From assembly GCA_964641455.1 (NCBI GenBank), contig CAZXLH010000006.1, positions 1 through 64,000 of the forward strand: a stretch of DNA of 64,000 bases. The letters run 5' to 3'. This document shows, in pieces, positions 42,514 to 52,416 of this stretch. The DNA is from DTU015 sp964641455 (GTDB lineage Bacteria > Bacillota > Sulfobacillia > Fermentithermobacillales > Fermentithermobacillaceae). The notes beneath the pieces are model-generated. The model was not told the DNA's origin and did no database searches. It was given only the letters and a program-made list of their open reading frames with translations. Position 1 is the first letter of the stretch; the number at the start of each line of letters is the position of its first letter. A program made the position numbers and the translations under genes.

Positions 42514-44040
42514 TTGTTTTCTTCCGTGTTAAGTGCAACTGTGTCTGGCGTAGAGGGGTTCTGTGTAATAGTCGAGATTGACGTATCCGGCGGTTTGCCC
42601 TGCCTTGAAATAGTGGGTATGCCTGCTGTTTCAGTAAAGGAAGCCAAACACCGGGTTCGATCTGCCATTAGAAACTCAGGTTTCACCATTCCGTCAAGAA
42701 AAATCATTGTGAATTTGGCCCCGGCCGGCCTTCATAAAGAAGGGACGCAACTTGATTTGGCAATGGCGGTATCTCTCCTGGTTGCGTCCCGTCAAATCTC
42801 TGATACTTCTCGAACCAGGGATTACGGTTTTCTTGGTGAACTCGCTTTAGATGGAAGCATTAGGCCTGTTCCGGGAGTGCTTGCAATGGTGTTGGCTATG
42901 TATGAATCCGGCCGGAAGGGAGCTGTAATTCCATTAGACAATCAAGGGGAAGTATCATTTTTAGAAGGGTTCGACATAAGAGCAGCCAAGACTCTTGCTC
43001 AAGTGGCGGATTTTGTAAATAACAAAGCATCTCTGCCTTGCCCTTCAAAATTGTCACCAAGCAATCAAGTTAACGCCACCACTCAATCATATTATCAACA
43101 CATTAAGGGCCAACTTGCAGCCAAAAGGTCACTTGAGGTTGCTGCTGCCGGAGAGCACAACATACTTATGGTTGGACCGCCAGGAGCGGGAAAAAGCCTG
43201 CTCGCCAGGGCATTGCCTGAAATAATACCTGATTTGGCTTTAGATGAAGCAATTACTGTAACCAAAATTCATAGTGTTGCAGGATTGCTTGCAGAGGGTA
43301 GCGGGCTTCTAAAGAGGCGGCCCTTTCGGTCTCCCCACCATACGATAACACCTGCTGCTATGATAGGAGGGGGAATCAATCCAAAACCCGGGGAAATAAC
43401 ACTTGCTCACAGAGGGGTGCTGTTTCTCGATGAGTTTCCCCAATTTTCACCTGCCAACATTAATGCACTTCGGCAACCCCTGGAAGACGGGGTGGTAACC
43501 ATTACCCGAACCAAGGGAACATATCGTTTCCCTTGTCAGATCCTACTGGTGGCAGCAATGAATCCGTGCCCATGTGGGTTCCGTAACAGTGATACGCAAA
43601 GCTGCACCTGCACTGAATACCAAAGAAGACAGTATGTGTCCAAGGTCAATGGTCCTCTTTTGGACAGAATCGATATCTACATACCGGTGCAGAGGGTACA
43701 TGTTGAAGAACTGGCCAGGGCATCTTCTGCGGTAGAGGGTAGCGATTCAGTAAAACAAAGAATCAGCATAGCCAGGGATTTACAAAGAAAGCGGCTTAAA
43801 AACACACAGAAGCTAACCAACTCCCAGATGGGCCCAAAGGAATTATCAACTTTGCTTAGCATTTCAAGCGATGCAAGGAAATTGTTGCTTGACGCCTATA
43901 GCAAAATGAAGCTTTCTGCCAGGGCATATTACAGGGTGATTCGGGTAGCAACATCAATAGCCGATCTTGCCCGGTCTGCAAGAATAGAAGAAGAACACGT
44001 AGCAGAGGCTCTGTCTTACAGGCAGCGGATTCTTGAATGA
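42514..44040 (+). CDS. comM: YifB/ComM family Mg-chelatase-like AAA+ ATPase
   Basis: The 508-residue protein has the ChlI-like N-terminal domain (VEIDVSGGLPCLEIVGMP), an AAA+ core with Walker A VGPPGAGKS and FLDEFPQFSP, a cysteine-rich NPCPCGFRNSDTQSCTC zinc segment and a C-terminal lid. ComM is a hexameric helicase that promotes branch migration in natural transformation. The start is TTG with GGGGG about ten bases before. yraN follows 15 bases later; dprA, another transformation gene, is 8 kb away. Confidence 0.92.
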   Translation: MFSSVLSATVSGVEGFCVIVEIDVSGGLPCLEIVGMPAVSVKEAKHRVRSAIRNSGFTIPSRKIIVNLAPAGLHKEGTQLDLAMAVSLLVASRQISDTSRTRDYGFLGELALDGSIRPVPGVLAMVLAMYESGRKGAVIPLDNQGEVSFLEGFDIRAAKTLAQVADFVNNKASLPCPSKLSPSNQVNATTQSYYQHIKGQLAAKRSLEVAAAGEHNILMVGPPGAGKSLLARALPEIIPDLALDEAITVTKIHSVAGLLAEGSGLLKRRPFRSPHHTITPAAMIGGGINPKPGEITLAHRGVLFLDEFPQFSPANINALRQPLEDGVVTITRTKGTYRFPCQILLVAAMNPCPCGFRNSDTQSCTCTEYQRRQYVSKVNGPLLDRIDIYIPVQRVHVEELARASSAVEGSDSVKQRISIARDLQRKRLKNTQKLTNSQMGPKELSTLLSISSDARKLLLDAYSKMKLSARAYYRVIRVATSIADLARSARIEEEHVAEALSYRQRILE

Positions 44041-44055
44041 TAGGCCAAAAAGCAA

Positions 44056-44493
44056 ATGTACCTTGGGGGGAAGGCAATAAACAACCGCAAAATCAGTTCC
44101 CGGGATCTTGGTTTTATTATAGAAGAAGAAGCATGTAAGTATCTAAGACGCAATCAGTACCGTATCCTTTATCGAAATTTTTTCTCGCGGTACGGTGAAA
44201 TCGATATTATTGCAATGCACGCAGCCACTCTTGTTTTTGTTGAAGTTCGATATAGAAAGCCAGGTTCTCTTGTAACGGCTGCAGAATCAATTGATTCAAG
44301 GAAAATTCGCCGGTTGAAGCTCGCAATACGTGATTTTCTGTTTAGGTACAGTGAGATTGCCAATCAATGCAACAGTATTCGTGTGGACTTATGCGCTGTA
44401 TCAACCTCAATTTCCAAACAAACCATAGGGGATAACGGGATAGAACCTAAACCTCTGGAATTTGAAATAATAAAGGGGATATTTGAGTTCTGA
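44056..44493 (+). CDS. yraN: YraN family endonuclease-like protein (UPF0102)
   Basis: The 145-residue protein has the restriction-endonuclease-like core: EEEACKYL, then YGEIDIIA and VFVEVRYR, which carry the putative metal-binding residues. The biological role is not settled. The ATG has no strong ribosome site, so it may depend on coupling to comM. rnhB, a common neighbour of yraN, is present further down on the other strand. Confidence 0.9.
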   Translation: MYLGGKAINNRKISSRDLGFIIEEEACKYLRRNQYRILYRNFFSRYGEIDIIAMHAATLVFVEVRYRKPGSLVTAAESIDSRKIRRLKLAIRDFLFRYSEIANQCNSIRVDLCAVSTSISKQTIGDNGIEPKPLEFEIIKGIFEF

Positions 44494-44934
44494 TTTAGGG
44501 CTTATTGCAACTTTAGCTAGAGCTCTCGAACTTTGCATACTCTGTTTCTGTGCCAACCCAAGGCTTAACGCTAACTGCCCACCGTTAAACAAGGCATTCA
44601 GAAATGCACTGGAGCCGAAGATAAACTGAGATACCATACCTGGTACGCCTGCAAGCATAGCCAAAGGAAGGCCATGGCAATAAAGCGCTGCAACCAAAAG
44701 AGGCCACGTTGCGTGTATCTGGGCTTTTGAGGGCTGCCTAATTTTATAGTTAAAACCTACGATTCTTTGAAGCAGCGCTTGGCTCGTTCAACAATCATTC
44801 CTCCAAAGGTGCCACGGAAAGTACATTGTTTCATGGCAGTTTCAAATTGGCGCCAAGAGATGGTTTCTGTATTGATATCGAAGATTTTGGGGTATGGTGT
44901 TATAGAGATTGCTTGATTTTAGTAATCTACGTTG
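44494..44934. other. 441-base gap with possible decayed minus-strand coding sequence
   Basis: No intact gene is seen. On the minus strand 44918-44757 is open and reads ...TISWRQFETAMKQ ... GGMIVERAKRCFKES before a stop, but has no good start. In another minus frame a long open stretch (about 44800 down to 44407) encodes hydrophobic segments such as HGLPLAMLAGVPGMVSQF and runs into the yraN end. Both look like remnants of lost genes downstream of the MATE gene. No family could be assigned. Confidence 0.4.
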
Positions 44935-46293
44935 TTATTCTTCCTGACGCTGTGGCCCATGGGTTACAACTACTTTATCTTTCCACTTGCCGGTTAGGTA
45001 GTAACCGGTGCTTAGCGTTAGGCCTGCTATCCATCCTGTGGGCATTGCCCACCAAATCCCGTCAGGGCTCATCAGGCGCCTTGAAAACAGATACGCTGCA
45101 GGTACCCGGACTATAAGCTGTGAGATCAATGTAAAGATCATAGTGATTGACGTGGCGCCTGCACCTCGTAAAACTCCGTTGGTAACAAACATTGCACCAA
45201 AGGGGATGTAAAAGAAACTGACAATCGAAAGGTAACGTCCCCCAATAGCGAGTACTTGGGGATCGGTGTTGAAAATACCTATTAGCGATTCCTTGAAAAT
45301 CAAAGCAACTATTGTAAAAACCAAAGCAATTGAACAAGCCATGATTAATGCTGCGTGGTATCCTTTGCGTACTCTGTCAGGCTTATTGGCACCAAGGTTT
45401 TGGCCAGTAAAAGACGATAAGGCAGCCGACAAGTTCATAGCCGGCATTGATGCAAATGAGTCAATTCTACCTGCTACGGTATAGGCGGCCAGAACATCTT
45501 TGCCAAACTCATTTACTAAGGATTGAAGAGATAACATTCCGATAGATACAAGGGTTTGCTGTACTCCTGAGGGAAGCCCTATTTTGACGCTCAAGCCCAG
45601 GATCTCTGTGTCGAATTGCATGTTTTTGGGACTGATATCGAAAATGTCAAACTTGCGCCTCAGATACCATAAAGCCGTAATGAACGACACACTCTGGGCA
45701 ATAACGGTTGCCCATGCAGCGCCGGCGACTCCTAAGCCCAAGTAAATAATGAAAATCAGGTCCAAGGCTATGTTGACCAAGGTGGCCAAGATTAAGAAGT
45801 AGAGGGGAGTTTTAGAGTCTCCCAAACCTCTTAATATGGCACTAATGGTATTGTATCCGAACGTTACAATTGATCCTGCAAGAATTATGTTCAAGTACGT
45901 TTGGGCCTGAGGCAACACATCTTGGGGTACCTTGAGAAACCTTAGGAACTTGCCTGACAGCGCAAGGCCGATTGCCGTTACGCATAAGGAGGCAAAGAAA
46001 AGGAAAATAAAAGTAGTGTCTACGGTTTTTTTGACCTGTTCCATATTTTTTGCACCGTAATATTGGGCAATCAGAATAGTCGCTCCCATGCTTATGCCCA
46101 TAGTTAAAGCAACGAGCATAAACATTATTGGGAAACTGGCTCCGACTGCGGCCAAAGCTTCCTTGCCCAGGTATCGCCCGACTATCATGCTGTCTATTGT
46201 ATTGTATAATTGCTGAAAAATGTTTCCGAGCAACATCGGAAGAGAAAAGGTAAGTATGAGTTTGGCCTCGTTACCTGTAGTCAGATCTTTCAT
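44935..46293 (-). CDS. MATE family efflux transporter
   Basis: The 452-residue protein has 12 hydrophobic helices in two related halves, with the N-terminal PMLLGNIFQQLYNTIDSMIV and GKEALAAVGASFPI typical of MATE exporters of the DinF/NorM type. It would expel cationic drugs or metabolites with Na+ or H+. ATG at 46293 lies five bases after AGGTG; TTG 46296 would be too close. It is followed by a degraded region on its strand. Confidence 0.93.
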   Translation of the reverse strand: MKDLTTGNEAKLILTFSLPMLLGNIFQQLYNTIDSMIVGRYLGKEALAAVGASFPIMFMLVALTMGISMGATILIAQYYGAKNMEQVKKTVDTTFIFLFFASLCVTAIGLALSGKFLRFLKVPQDVLPQAQTYLNIILAGSIVTFGYNTISAILRGLGDSKTPLYFLILATLVNIALDLIFIIYLGLGVAGAAWATVIAQSVSFITALWYLRRKFDIFDISPKNMQFDTEILGLSVKIGLPSGVQQTLVSIGMLSLQSLVNEFGKDVLAAYTVAGRIDSFASMPAMNLSAALSSFTGQNLGANKPDRVRKGYHAALIMACSIALVFTIVALIFKESLIGIFNTDPQVLAIGGRYLSIVSFFYIPFGAMFVTNGVLRGAGATSITMIFTLISQLIVRVPAAYLFSRRLMSPDGIWWAMPTGWIAGLTLSTGYYLTGKWKDKVVVTHGPQRQEE

Positions 46294-46375
46294 CAATTCA
46301 CCTTGATTAGTGCTTGCCTACGTAATCTTAGCCTATGCGAATTGCAGATTCAAGCAGCCTTATGCCAAACTGATC

Positions 46376-47164
46376 TTATCGAGGTAACCTGCAAAAGAAT
46401 ACCATTTCCGTTGAATCAGGCCCTATAGGAGAATTCTCAAGCAAAGTTCCTTGTTCGTGAAAAACTTCCAGCCCAGAGAATTCGAGAATCAGCTTCAACT
46501 CTCTTGGGAAAAAGTAGGCCATAGTGGCAGAGCAATTGGCTTTTCTCAGCATGTTGCCTTTGTTATCATATTCTTTAAGATAAACAGAGTTATGTTCCAA
46601 TTGATGAATAAAATCGTAGGTGCTTGTGAGCCTGTTTACAATTTTAGTTCCTGTAAGTGGATGCTCAAACGTAAATATTCTTTCGACGCGGTTTATATAG
46701 ACCATGTACGGAATGTCAGGAATGCTATTATCCAGAATAAATACACCTTTTGGTTTGAGATGGTTTTTAACACAACCAAGGGCCTGCTTGAGCTTAGGCG
46801 GTTCGCAAAAGTGGTTAATCATATTACAAGGCGCAATTATGAGGTCGAACTTTTTGCCAAGGTCGAGTTGGCTGATATCTTGATTTACAATGGCAACCCT
46901 TGATTTCAATACTTCATTTTCGAGGTTGATTTTGGCAAGGCAACGTGCAATCATATCGTCAGATAAGTCCACTCCTGTAACATTGCAACCGGCTTTTGCC
47001 AAAGGTACAAGTATTCGTCCTGTGCCCGAGCCCAGCTCAAGAATGTCAGGGCCGTAGGTTTGGCCAAATTTTACATATGAATCTACGTCAGATAATCCCG
47101 CGTGTAGTATGTCATAAAACTCGGCGAAAAAACCACTGTACAGGGAAACATCATTTTGCTCCAT
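46376..47164 (-). CDS. Class I SAM-dependent methyltransferase
   Basis: The 262-residue protein has motif I ILELGSGTGRILVPLA, the acidic end of strand 2 in VTGVDLSDDM, and the post-I segment NQDISQLDLGKKFDLIIAP. The substrate is unknown. ATG 47164 follows GAGGTG by five bases; an earlier ATG at 47194 would lie inside rnhB. It starts 14 bases after the rnhB stop, so it is probably cotranscribed with it. Confidence 0.85.
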   Translation of the reverse strand: MEQNDVSLYSGFFAEFYDILHAGLSDVDSYVKFGQTYGPDILELGSGTGRILVPLAKAGCNVTGVDLSDDMIARCLAKINLENEVLKSRVAIVNQDISQLDLGKKFDLIIAPCNMINHFCEPPKLKQALGCVKNHLKPKGVFILDNSIPDIPYMVYINRVERIFTFEHPLTGTKIVNRLTSTYDFIHQLEHNSVYLKEYDNKGNMLRKANCSATMAYFFPRELKLILEFSGLEVFHEQGTLLENSPIGPDSTEMVFFCRLPR

Positions 47165-47177
47165 GTTTTCACCTCGG

Positions 47178-47843
47178 CTATGAAAATTTTCCATCAGGGT
47201 AATTTAGCATACTGCGAACAGGGTTAAATGAGCGCCTGTGGATGGGACAAGGGCCTTTCTTCTTTAGAAGGTTAACATGATCTTTGGTGCAATAACCTTT
47301 ATGGTTGGAAAACCCATATCCCGGGTACAGCGATTCAAATTCGGCCATAATCCGATCTCTTATTACTTTTGCAGTGATTGAAGCGCAGGCAATTGATGCT
47401 ACTTTGCTGTCACCTTTTATCAACGCTTCTTGGCGTATTTCCAAATCCGGTATTGGATAACCGTCTACTACGGCCAATCCGGGTTCATAGCCTTTGAGTA
47501 CTAACATTTGAAGCGCCATTTTCATTGCTAAATAAGTTGCTTCCATTATTCCGAATTGGTCTATGAATCGGGCTGATCTGATTCCTACCCCAAAAGCAAT
47601 GCTTACTTCAAGAATCGAATCGAAAAGCCGTTCCCTCATCTTCGGAGAAAGTTTCTTGCTGTCATCTATGTTGGGAATCTTAGGTTGAGAAGGCAAGATT
47701 ACTGCGGCGGCTACTACCGGCCCTGCCATTGGCCCTCTGCCTGCCTCGTCTACACCTGCTATGTACTTTACTTCACTCCGTCTGGCTTCTTCCCATTCAT
47801 ATAATTTACTAACCCTTATGTGTTCTCTTTCTTGAGATTTCAA
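47178..47843 (-). CDS. rnhB: Ribonuclease HII
   Basis: The 221-residue protein has the metal-binding GVDEAGRGPMAGPV, the IDDSKKLSP segment, VVDGYPIP, KGDSKVASIACASI and SNHKGYCTKDH. It removes RNA, including single ribonucleotides, from DNA hybrids. TTG at 47843 is preferred because GAGGTG lies six bases upstream; GTG 47873 lacks a site. Confidence 0.93.
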   Translation of the reverse strand: MKSQEREHIRVSKLYEWEEARRSEVKYIAGVDEAGRGPMAGPVVAAAVILPSQPKIPNIDDSKKLSPKMRERLFDSILEVSIAFGVGIRSARFIDQFGIMEATYLAMKMALQMLVLKGYEPGLAVVDGYPIPDLEIRQEALIKGDSKVASIACASITAKVIRDRIMAEFESLYPGYGFSNHKGYCTKDHVNLLKKKGPCPIHRRSFNPVRSMLNYPDGKFS

Positions 47844-47922
47844 CCGGCCCACCTCTTTAAATCTCTCGTACACAATAACATAGTAAACTATATTTCGAAA
47901 ATCAAGATAAGCGGTTTATGAT

Positions 47923-49170
47923 CTATTTCGGTGACGGAGGGCTCACTGTAAACCCGGTAGTTAATACGAATATTCTTATGTCGTAATCGGCACTTATGTT
48001 CTTGAACTTAGAAGGCCAATCAAAACTATTCCATTCAGGCCATGTTTTGAAGTGCTTGTGAACTATCATCCCCAGATTGATTACGTCAGTGTTCATAGAC
48101 TGTAGTTTCGACAATGTTTTGCTTAGCAAAACTTCCAACTCTTGCTCACTGGTTCGTGAAACTTTTTCATGATACTCAGGAGATACATCAAGCTCCCTGG
48201 CCGTGGTTTCTTCTATTGAAGCAGTTGCCCTTATCTTGAATGTAATGCTTGCCTGGCCGCCATAAACGTTGGCCTTAGAAGATATTGAGTAGTGGTGAAA
48301 AACCAGGGTGGATTGGTGTTCTGGTTTTTCGGGCATAGCGATTTCCATAAAACCTTTGGCAAACTCACCTCGTAACATGTTGACTGCCATGGTTTCTTTT
48401 GTGTCAAGAGTTCCTGCCATTTTGATTTTCGGGCCGGCTGTTTTGAAAACAGCTGCTCCAAGCACAGCTACTATAGGACGGCCAGATTCATTGTCTGATG
48501 ATTGATTATCTTTGCCTTTATGATCTTGATCTTGTGGAGATGTAGCCTTAGGAGACGCCAGCGCAAGATATGGCGCCCATGGTTCTGTTTCTCCGGTGCT
48601 GTAAGCTATAAGAAAGTCATGAATTGATACCACCGGGCAGATTCCTAACGCGCGGTTACAGCTGATTAGGAGTTTAGTAAGGTAATCTGAAGGTTCAGTT
48701 TCTTCAGGCCAGCTGAATTGGCTTATAAAGTCAGAAGCTTTGCCTTGTGAGACCGATACCAACGTATTGTGCCGGAATTCGAGGTTGCGCGAGAACACAT
48801 CCAGTACTATACCTGCATCATCCAGTGCCAGTTCTTCTCCAAGAATAATGATTTGTGTATGAGCTGTTGTGGTCCTTCGTGAAGTCATTGTCGTAATTTG
48901 CGCAAGAGCATCCAGTAAAGTGTTGCCTTCTGCAGCGACTACCAGAGTAGCCGGGCCGCCTTCTCCTCCTCCGCCCATGCGGCCTCCCCGGGTTTGCCTT
49001 GGGAGGGCGATGGCAGTTGTAATCAGCAGAGGCTTGTAGTCTCCTTTATCTATTCCGATTATTGTTACAAGAGACAATTCTTCAAGTTCGCGCCTTCCAT
49101 AACAACTGCCGGCCATTACAGCCGTTAGGGCTAACAAGATAAGCGGTAACAGAATATGCTTTTTTTGCAT
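47923..49170 (-). CDS. gerC: Ger(x)C family spore germination lipoprotein
   Basis: The 415-residue protein has a signal peptide and a lipoprotein-like Cys in VMAGSCYGRRELEE, the usual start of GerAC-type C subunits, and the late EVLLSKTLSKLQSMNTDVINLG segment. It forms the outer part of a germinant receptor with GerA and GerB. The lipobox has Ala at -3, a less usual residue. A glycine-rich insert (GGRMGGGGEGG) follows residue 58. No clear ribosome site precedes the ATG. Confidence 0.9.
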   Translation of the reverse strand: MQKKHILLPLILLALTAVMAGSCYGRRELEELSLVTIIGIDKGDYKPLLITTAIALPRQTRGGRMGGGGEGGPATLVVAAEGNTLLDALAQITTMTSRRTTTAHTQIIILGEELALDDAGIVLDVFSRNLEFRHNTLVSVSQGKASDFISQFSWPEETEPSDYLTKLLISCNRALGICPVVSIHDFLIAYSTGETEPWAPYLALASPKATSPQDQDHKGKDNQSSDNESGRPIVAVLGAAVFKTAGPKIKMAGTLDTKETMAVNMLRGEFAKGFMEIAMPEKPEHQSTLVFHHYSISSKANVYGGQASITFKIRATASIEETTARELDVSPEYHEKVSRTSEQELEVLLSKTLSKLQSMNTDVINLGMIVHKHFKTWPEWNSFDWPSKFKNISADYDIRIFVLTTGFTVSPPSPK

Positions 49171-49207
49171 CGGGTTTCGGGCATGTGTGTTTATGGCGCT
49201 CTACTCC

Positions 49208-50488
49208 TTACTTGTGTTTGCCGGGTTGTTTGGAAATGTGTGTATTGGCGCTTTCATCAAGGATTACCGAATTCGGCTTTGAAATATCTTCTGAATAACC
49301 TGGGCTTTGTTTCAATGACAAAAGCATCTGAGAAATTTGAGAGGCTTCTTTCTCAGTGTTTCTTTTGTGGGCAACGGCATAAAGAAGCAAACCAAGCGCT
49401 ACATTAACAGAGCCTACAGAAAGGTACAGTTCAGACAAAATTCTGCCTGCAGCCAAAATTGATCTTGGAAGTGCCGCAATGCCAAAAGTCAATAATGTAA
49501 CCCCTGGTACTAAAGGCCTGTAAGTGCGTGTGTTCATAAGTTGGGATAACAAAATAAGGCTTACCATGTAACACACGCTGGCATGGACTGCTGATGCAAA
49601 AAACCATGTAAACATAAACAGGGCTTCGATCCGTTGTGCAAAGCGTCCCAAATGTACTGCTCTGGCAACCACCCCAAGGGGAATTACTTGTCTTGTATTT
49701 TCAGGGTAAGGAAATGTTGCAGAGACCAAAACAATAAACCCTATCATAAAAAGCGTGGTTATTACAAGGCTGCTGTAGGCACTTCGCGGAAGGGTATCCG
49801 GGTTTCGCACGTAAGATTTTAGGATCGCAGTGACTGAAATCGCTCCGAACACACCTACGTGCAGAATAGACTCTTTGAGCAATACAGGAAGGCCCATGCC
49901 AAATATCGGGTACATATTGCGGATGTCAAAGATAGTGTAGGAACCCAAAGCTACAAGTATAATAGAAACAACGATAATCGGGAAAAAGAACGTTGCAGCT
50001 CTCGCAACAGGTTCAAGCCCCAACCATGCTGCGTGTATTGCTGAAACAATTACAATGGAAAGCAGCAGCTCAATCGGGAATTCAGGCAAAAGCCCAATTA
50101 CGGCTCCTCCTGCGAATACCCTTACACTAAAGGACGTTATCAGCAAGAAATATACTGTCAGGAAAAGAGTTACCAAGTCGCCGAGCACTCTGCCCAGCGT
50201 TAGCCTTAATGATGGCACAATACCCAGATTCCCGGTAAGTTGTGACCATCTTAGCCATCCCCATAATCCAACTGATGCCAAAATCGCCGAACCACTTATT
50301 GTAATCCATGCACCGGTTCCTGATCTGGCTGTGATAAAAGAAGGAAGGGTCAGGAAAACTTTGGTGCCAAAAAGGAATCCGAGCATCAAAGATACCTGGC
50401 CGGATTCCAGATGCCCGAGTTTAATCACATCGAACTTCTCTGCTTTTTGAAGTGGTTTCGGCCGCTGTGCTTTATCGTCTAACTTCAT
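49208..50488 (-). CDS. gerB: Germinant receptor subunit B, spore permease family
   Basis: The 426-residue protein has about ten hydrophobic helices and fits the GerAB amino acid permease-like family. It is thought to bind the germinant and to pass the signal to GerA. ATG 50488 has GGAGAG eight bases upstream and overlaps the gerA end by 17 bases. It has longer polar ends than usual (about 30 residues at the N-terminus and 45 at the C-terminus). Confidence 0.88.
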   Translation of the reverse strand: MKLDDKAQRPKPLQKAEKFDVIKLGHLESGQVSLMLGFLFGTKVFLTLPSFITARSGTGAWITISGSAILASVGLWGWLRWSQLTGNLGIVPSLRLTLGRVLGDLVTLFLTVYFLLITSFSVRVFAGGAVIGLLPEFPIELLLSIVIVSAIHAAWLGLEPVARAATFFFPIIVVSIILVALGSYTIFDIRNMYPIFGMGLPVLLKESILHVGVFGAISVTAILKSYVRNPDTLPRSAYSSLVITTLFMIGFIVLVSATFPYPENTRQVIPLGVVARAVHLGRFAQRIEALFMFTWFFASAVHASVCYMVSLILLSQLMNTRTYRPLVPGVTLLTFGIAALPRSILAAGRILSELYLSVGSVNVALGLLLYAVAHKRNTEKEASQISQMLLSLKQSPGYSEDISKPNSVILDESANTHISKQPGKHK

Positions 50489-52166
50489 TGGAATTGCTCT
50501 CCGTTTCGTCTTTTTCCTTTTGCATTTCACCTATGTCCCACTGCCTGACAAACTCAGGTTGTTTGCGTTGATCTTTGGGCCTCAGAAACGCCGGCCTAAA
50601 TTCCATTTTCCAACTCGGGCCTACTGTAAATACGTCGCTTGAGGCTGGTTGTTTTGGAGCTACAGGTGCAAAAAACGGAACTCCCAAACTGGTCAAAGAA
50701 AACAGGCGGCAACATGCTACATAGGCCATGGCAACTATGCCAAAAAGGCCGAGCAAAGACCCGATAATGATAAAAATTAATGTTGCTACACGAATGAGCA
50801 TGCCCACTTCCTGGTTTGGGATAGTAAATGAAGCTACACCTGTTATAGCTATTACGATCACCATGATTGGGCTTACCAAAGATGCAGACACGGCAGCTTC
50901 TCCAACAAGCAATGCACCTACTATTCCAATGGTCGGGCCAAACGGAGACGGTATCCTTATTCCTGCTTCCCTAATAAGTTCAAACCCAAAATACATAAGC
51001 AGCACTTCAAAAGGAAGCGGTATTGGAACCATTTCTCTTGCTGCGGCTAAAGATAAGAGAAGTACAGGAGGGATCATTTCAGGGTGATAGTTTGTTATGC
51101 CAATATATATTCCTGGCAAGAATATCGCTATCACAAGGGCCAAAATCCGTATTATCCTAAATATGTTGCCATAAGGCCAGCGCACATAATGGTCTTCCGG
51201 GCTGTGAAGAAAAGCGGCAATAGTTACCGGAGCCAGAAGTGCAAAAGGATCCCCTGCAACTAAAACTGCAATGGAGCCTTCGAGTATGAAATGAGCTGCT
51301 CTGTCCGGACGCTCAGTGCTGATTATGGTCGGAAGCAAGCTATGGCTGGTTTCTATTAGCTGCTCCAGTTTACCACTGCTTAATATGGCATCCACATCTA
51401 TAGATGAAAGCCTTCGCCTCATTTCCTCAACCAGTTTCTCATTGGTTATACCTGCTATATATATAATTGCACATTGGGTTTTTGACCTTCGTCCTATTTC
51501 AACATTTTCAACCACAAGTTCAGATGTTCGAATCATCGAGCGTAGAAGCGCTGTGTTTACCCTAAGAACTTCCACAAAAGCCTGTTGTGGCCCTCGTACT
51601 ATCCTTTCGCTTATTGCATCCTGAACAGACCGGTGCTCCCAACCTTTGGTTTCAATTGTAAGACACCTGTTGTCACCTTCGACGAGGACGATTGTATCTC
51701 CGTGAAGCATAGTTCCTACAGACTCTTGTATTCCGTGTTTTATTTCAACCTGTCCGCTTAAGAGCAGAGCATCTTTGATCTGAACGATAGGATCGCCTTC
51801 AGGTGGTTTTCTTATTGAGGAGAGCAGCATAAGGGGTTGAAGTACCGACATAAGTATTTTGTCGGAATTGGCCAGCCCTTCAATATAGGCGATGGCTATC
51901 CTTACTCTTGGTTCGGCGCATGAAAGCTCCCGAATGACTACGTCCGAGGAATTCGGCAGATGAAATATTTGTTTTACCTTTGATACATTAGCATCAAGAT
52001 CTTTTGACCATGGATCACCTTGTTTTTGCTTTGCTTTACCGGTTTTCTCTCCTGGAATTGGACGTTCACCCAGTGAGAAACTTGTTCTTTCAGAACGTCC
52101 TTTCCGTGGGAAAACCAGGTTTTTGATTGTCTGCCAAGGTTTCGGAATTTTCAAAGGCCATACCAC
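50472..52166 (-). CDS. gerA: Germinant receptor subunit A
   Basis: The 564-residue protein has a soluble N-terminal domain (about residues 60-310; DVVIRELSC, SVGTMLHGDTIVLVEG) and a membrane domain with PVTIAAFLHSPEDHY and the conserved PFGPTIGIVGALLVGEAAV. GerAA-type subunits form a pentameric ion channel. A long basic tail precedes the first domain. The start is GTG 52166 or, with better spacing from GGAG, TTG 52154. gerA-gerB-gerC overlap or abut and form one operon, divergent from dprA. Confidence 0.93.
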   Translation of the reverse strand: MVWPLKIPKPWQTIKNLVFPRKGRSERTSFSLGERPIPGEKTGKAKQKQGDPWSKDLDANVSKVKQIFHLPNSSDVVIRELSCAEPRVRIAIAYIEGLANSDKILMSVLQPLMLLSSIRKPPEGDPIVQIKDALLLSGQVEIKHGIQESVGTMLHGDTIVLVEGDNRCLTIETKGWEHRSVQDAISERIVRGPQQAFVEVLRVNTALLRSMIRTSELVVENVEIGRRSKTQCAIIYIAGITNEKLVEEMRRRLSSIDVDAILSSGKLEQLIETSHSLLPTIISTERPDRAAHFILEGSIAVLVAGDPFALLAPVTIAAFLHSPEDHYVRWPYGNIFRIIRILALVIAIFLPGIYIGITNYHPEMIPPVLLLSLAAAREMVPIPLPFEVLLMYFGFELIREAGIRIPSPFGPTIGIVGALLVGEAAVSASLVSPIMVIVIAITGVASFTIPNQEVGMLIRVATLIFIIIGSLLGLFGIVAMAYVACCRLFSLTSLGVPFFAPVAPKQPASSDVFTVGPSWKMEFRPAFLRPKDQRKQPEFVRQWDIGEMQKEKDETESNSNEVRR

Positions 52167-52416
52167 TCCGTCTCTGTCAGCCCAAAACTATGCCTCAATT
52201 CTCAATGATTCCCGTCAATCCATTGAGTTATGAATGTTTAGCATATGGCAAATCGGACCATTATCTAAGATAGATATTGAGAAAACACAAAACCGGATCG
52301 CAGCAACAGTCATTAGGTTTCTTTTTTCCGCAAAATGTGCTACCATTCTATGGTGGTATGGAAAAATATGGGTATGGGCCAGGCGCTGAAAACCATTCTA
52401 CAGAGGTGTGTTGGTT

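Noticed and set aside
52167..52407. Sigma-G promoter in front of gerA
   Set aside because: Partial matches such as GAATC and CATAGTT do not have the right spacing or consensus.
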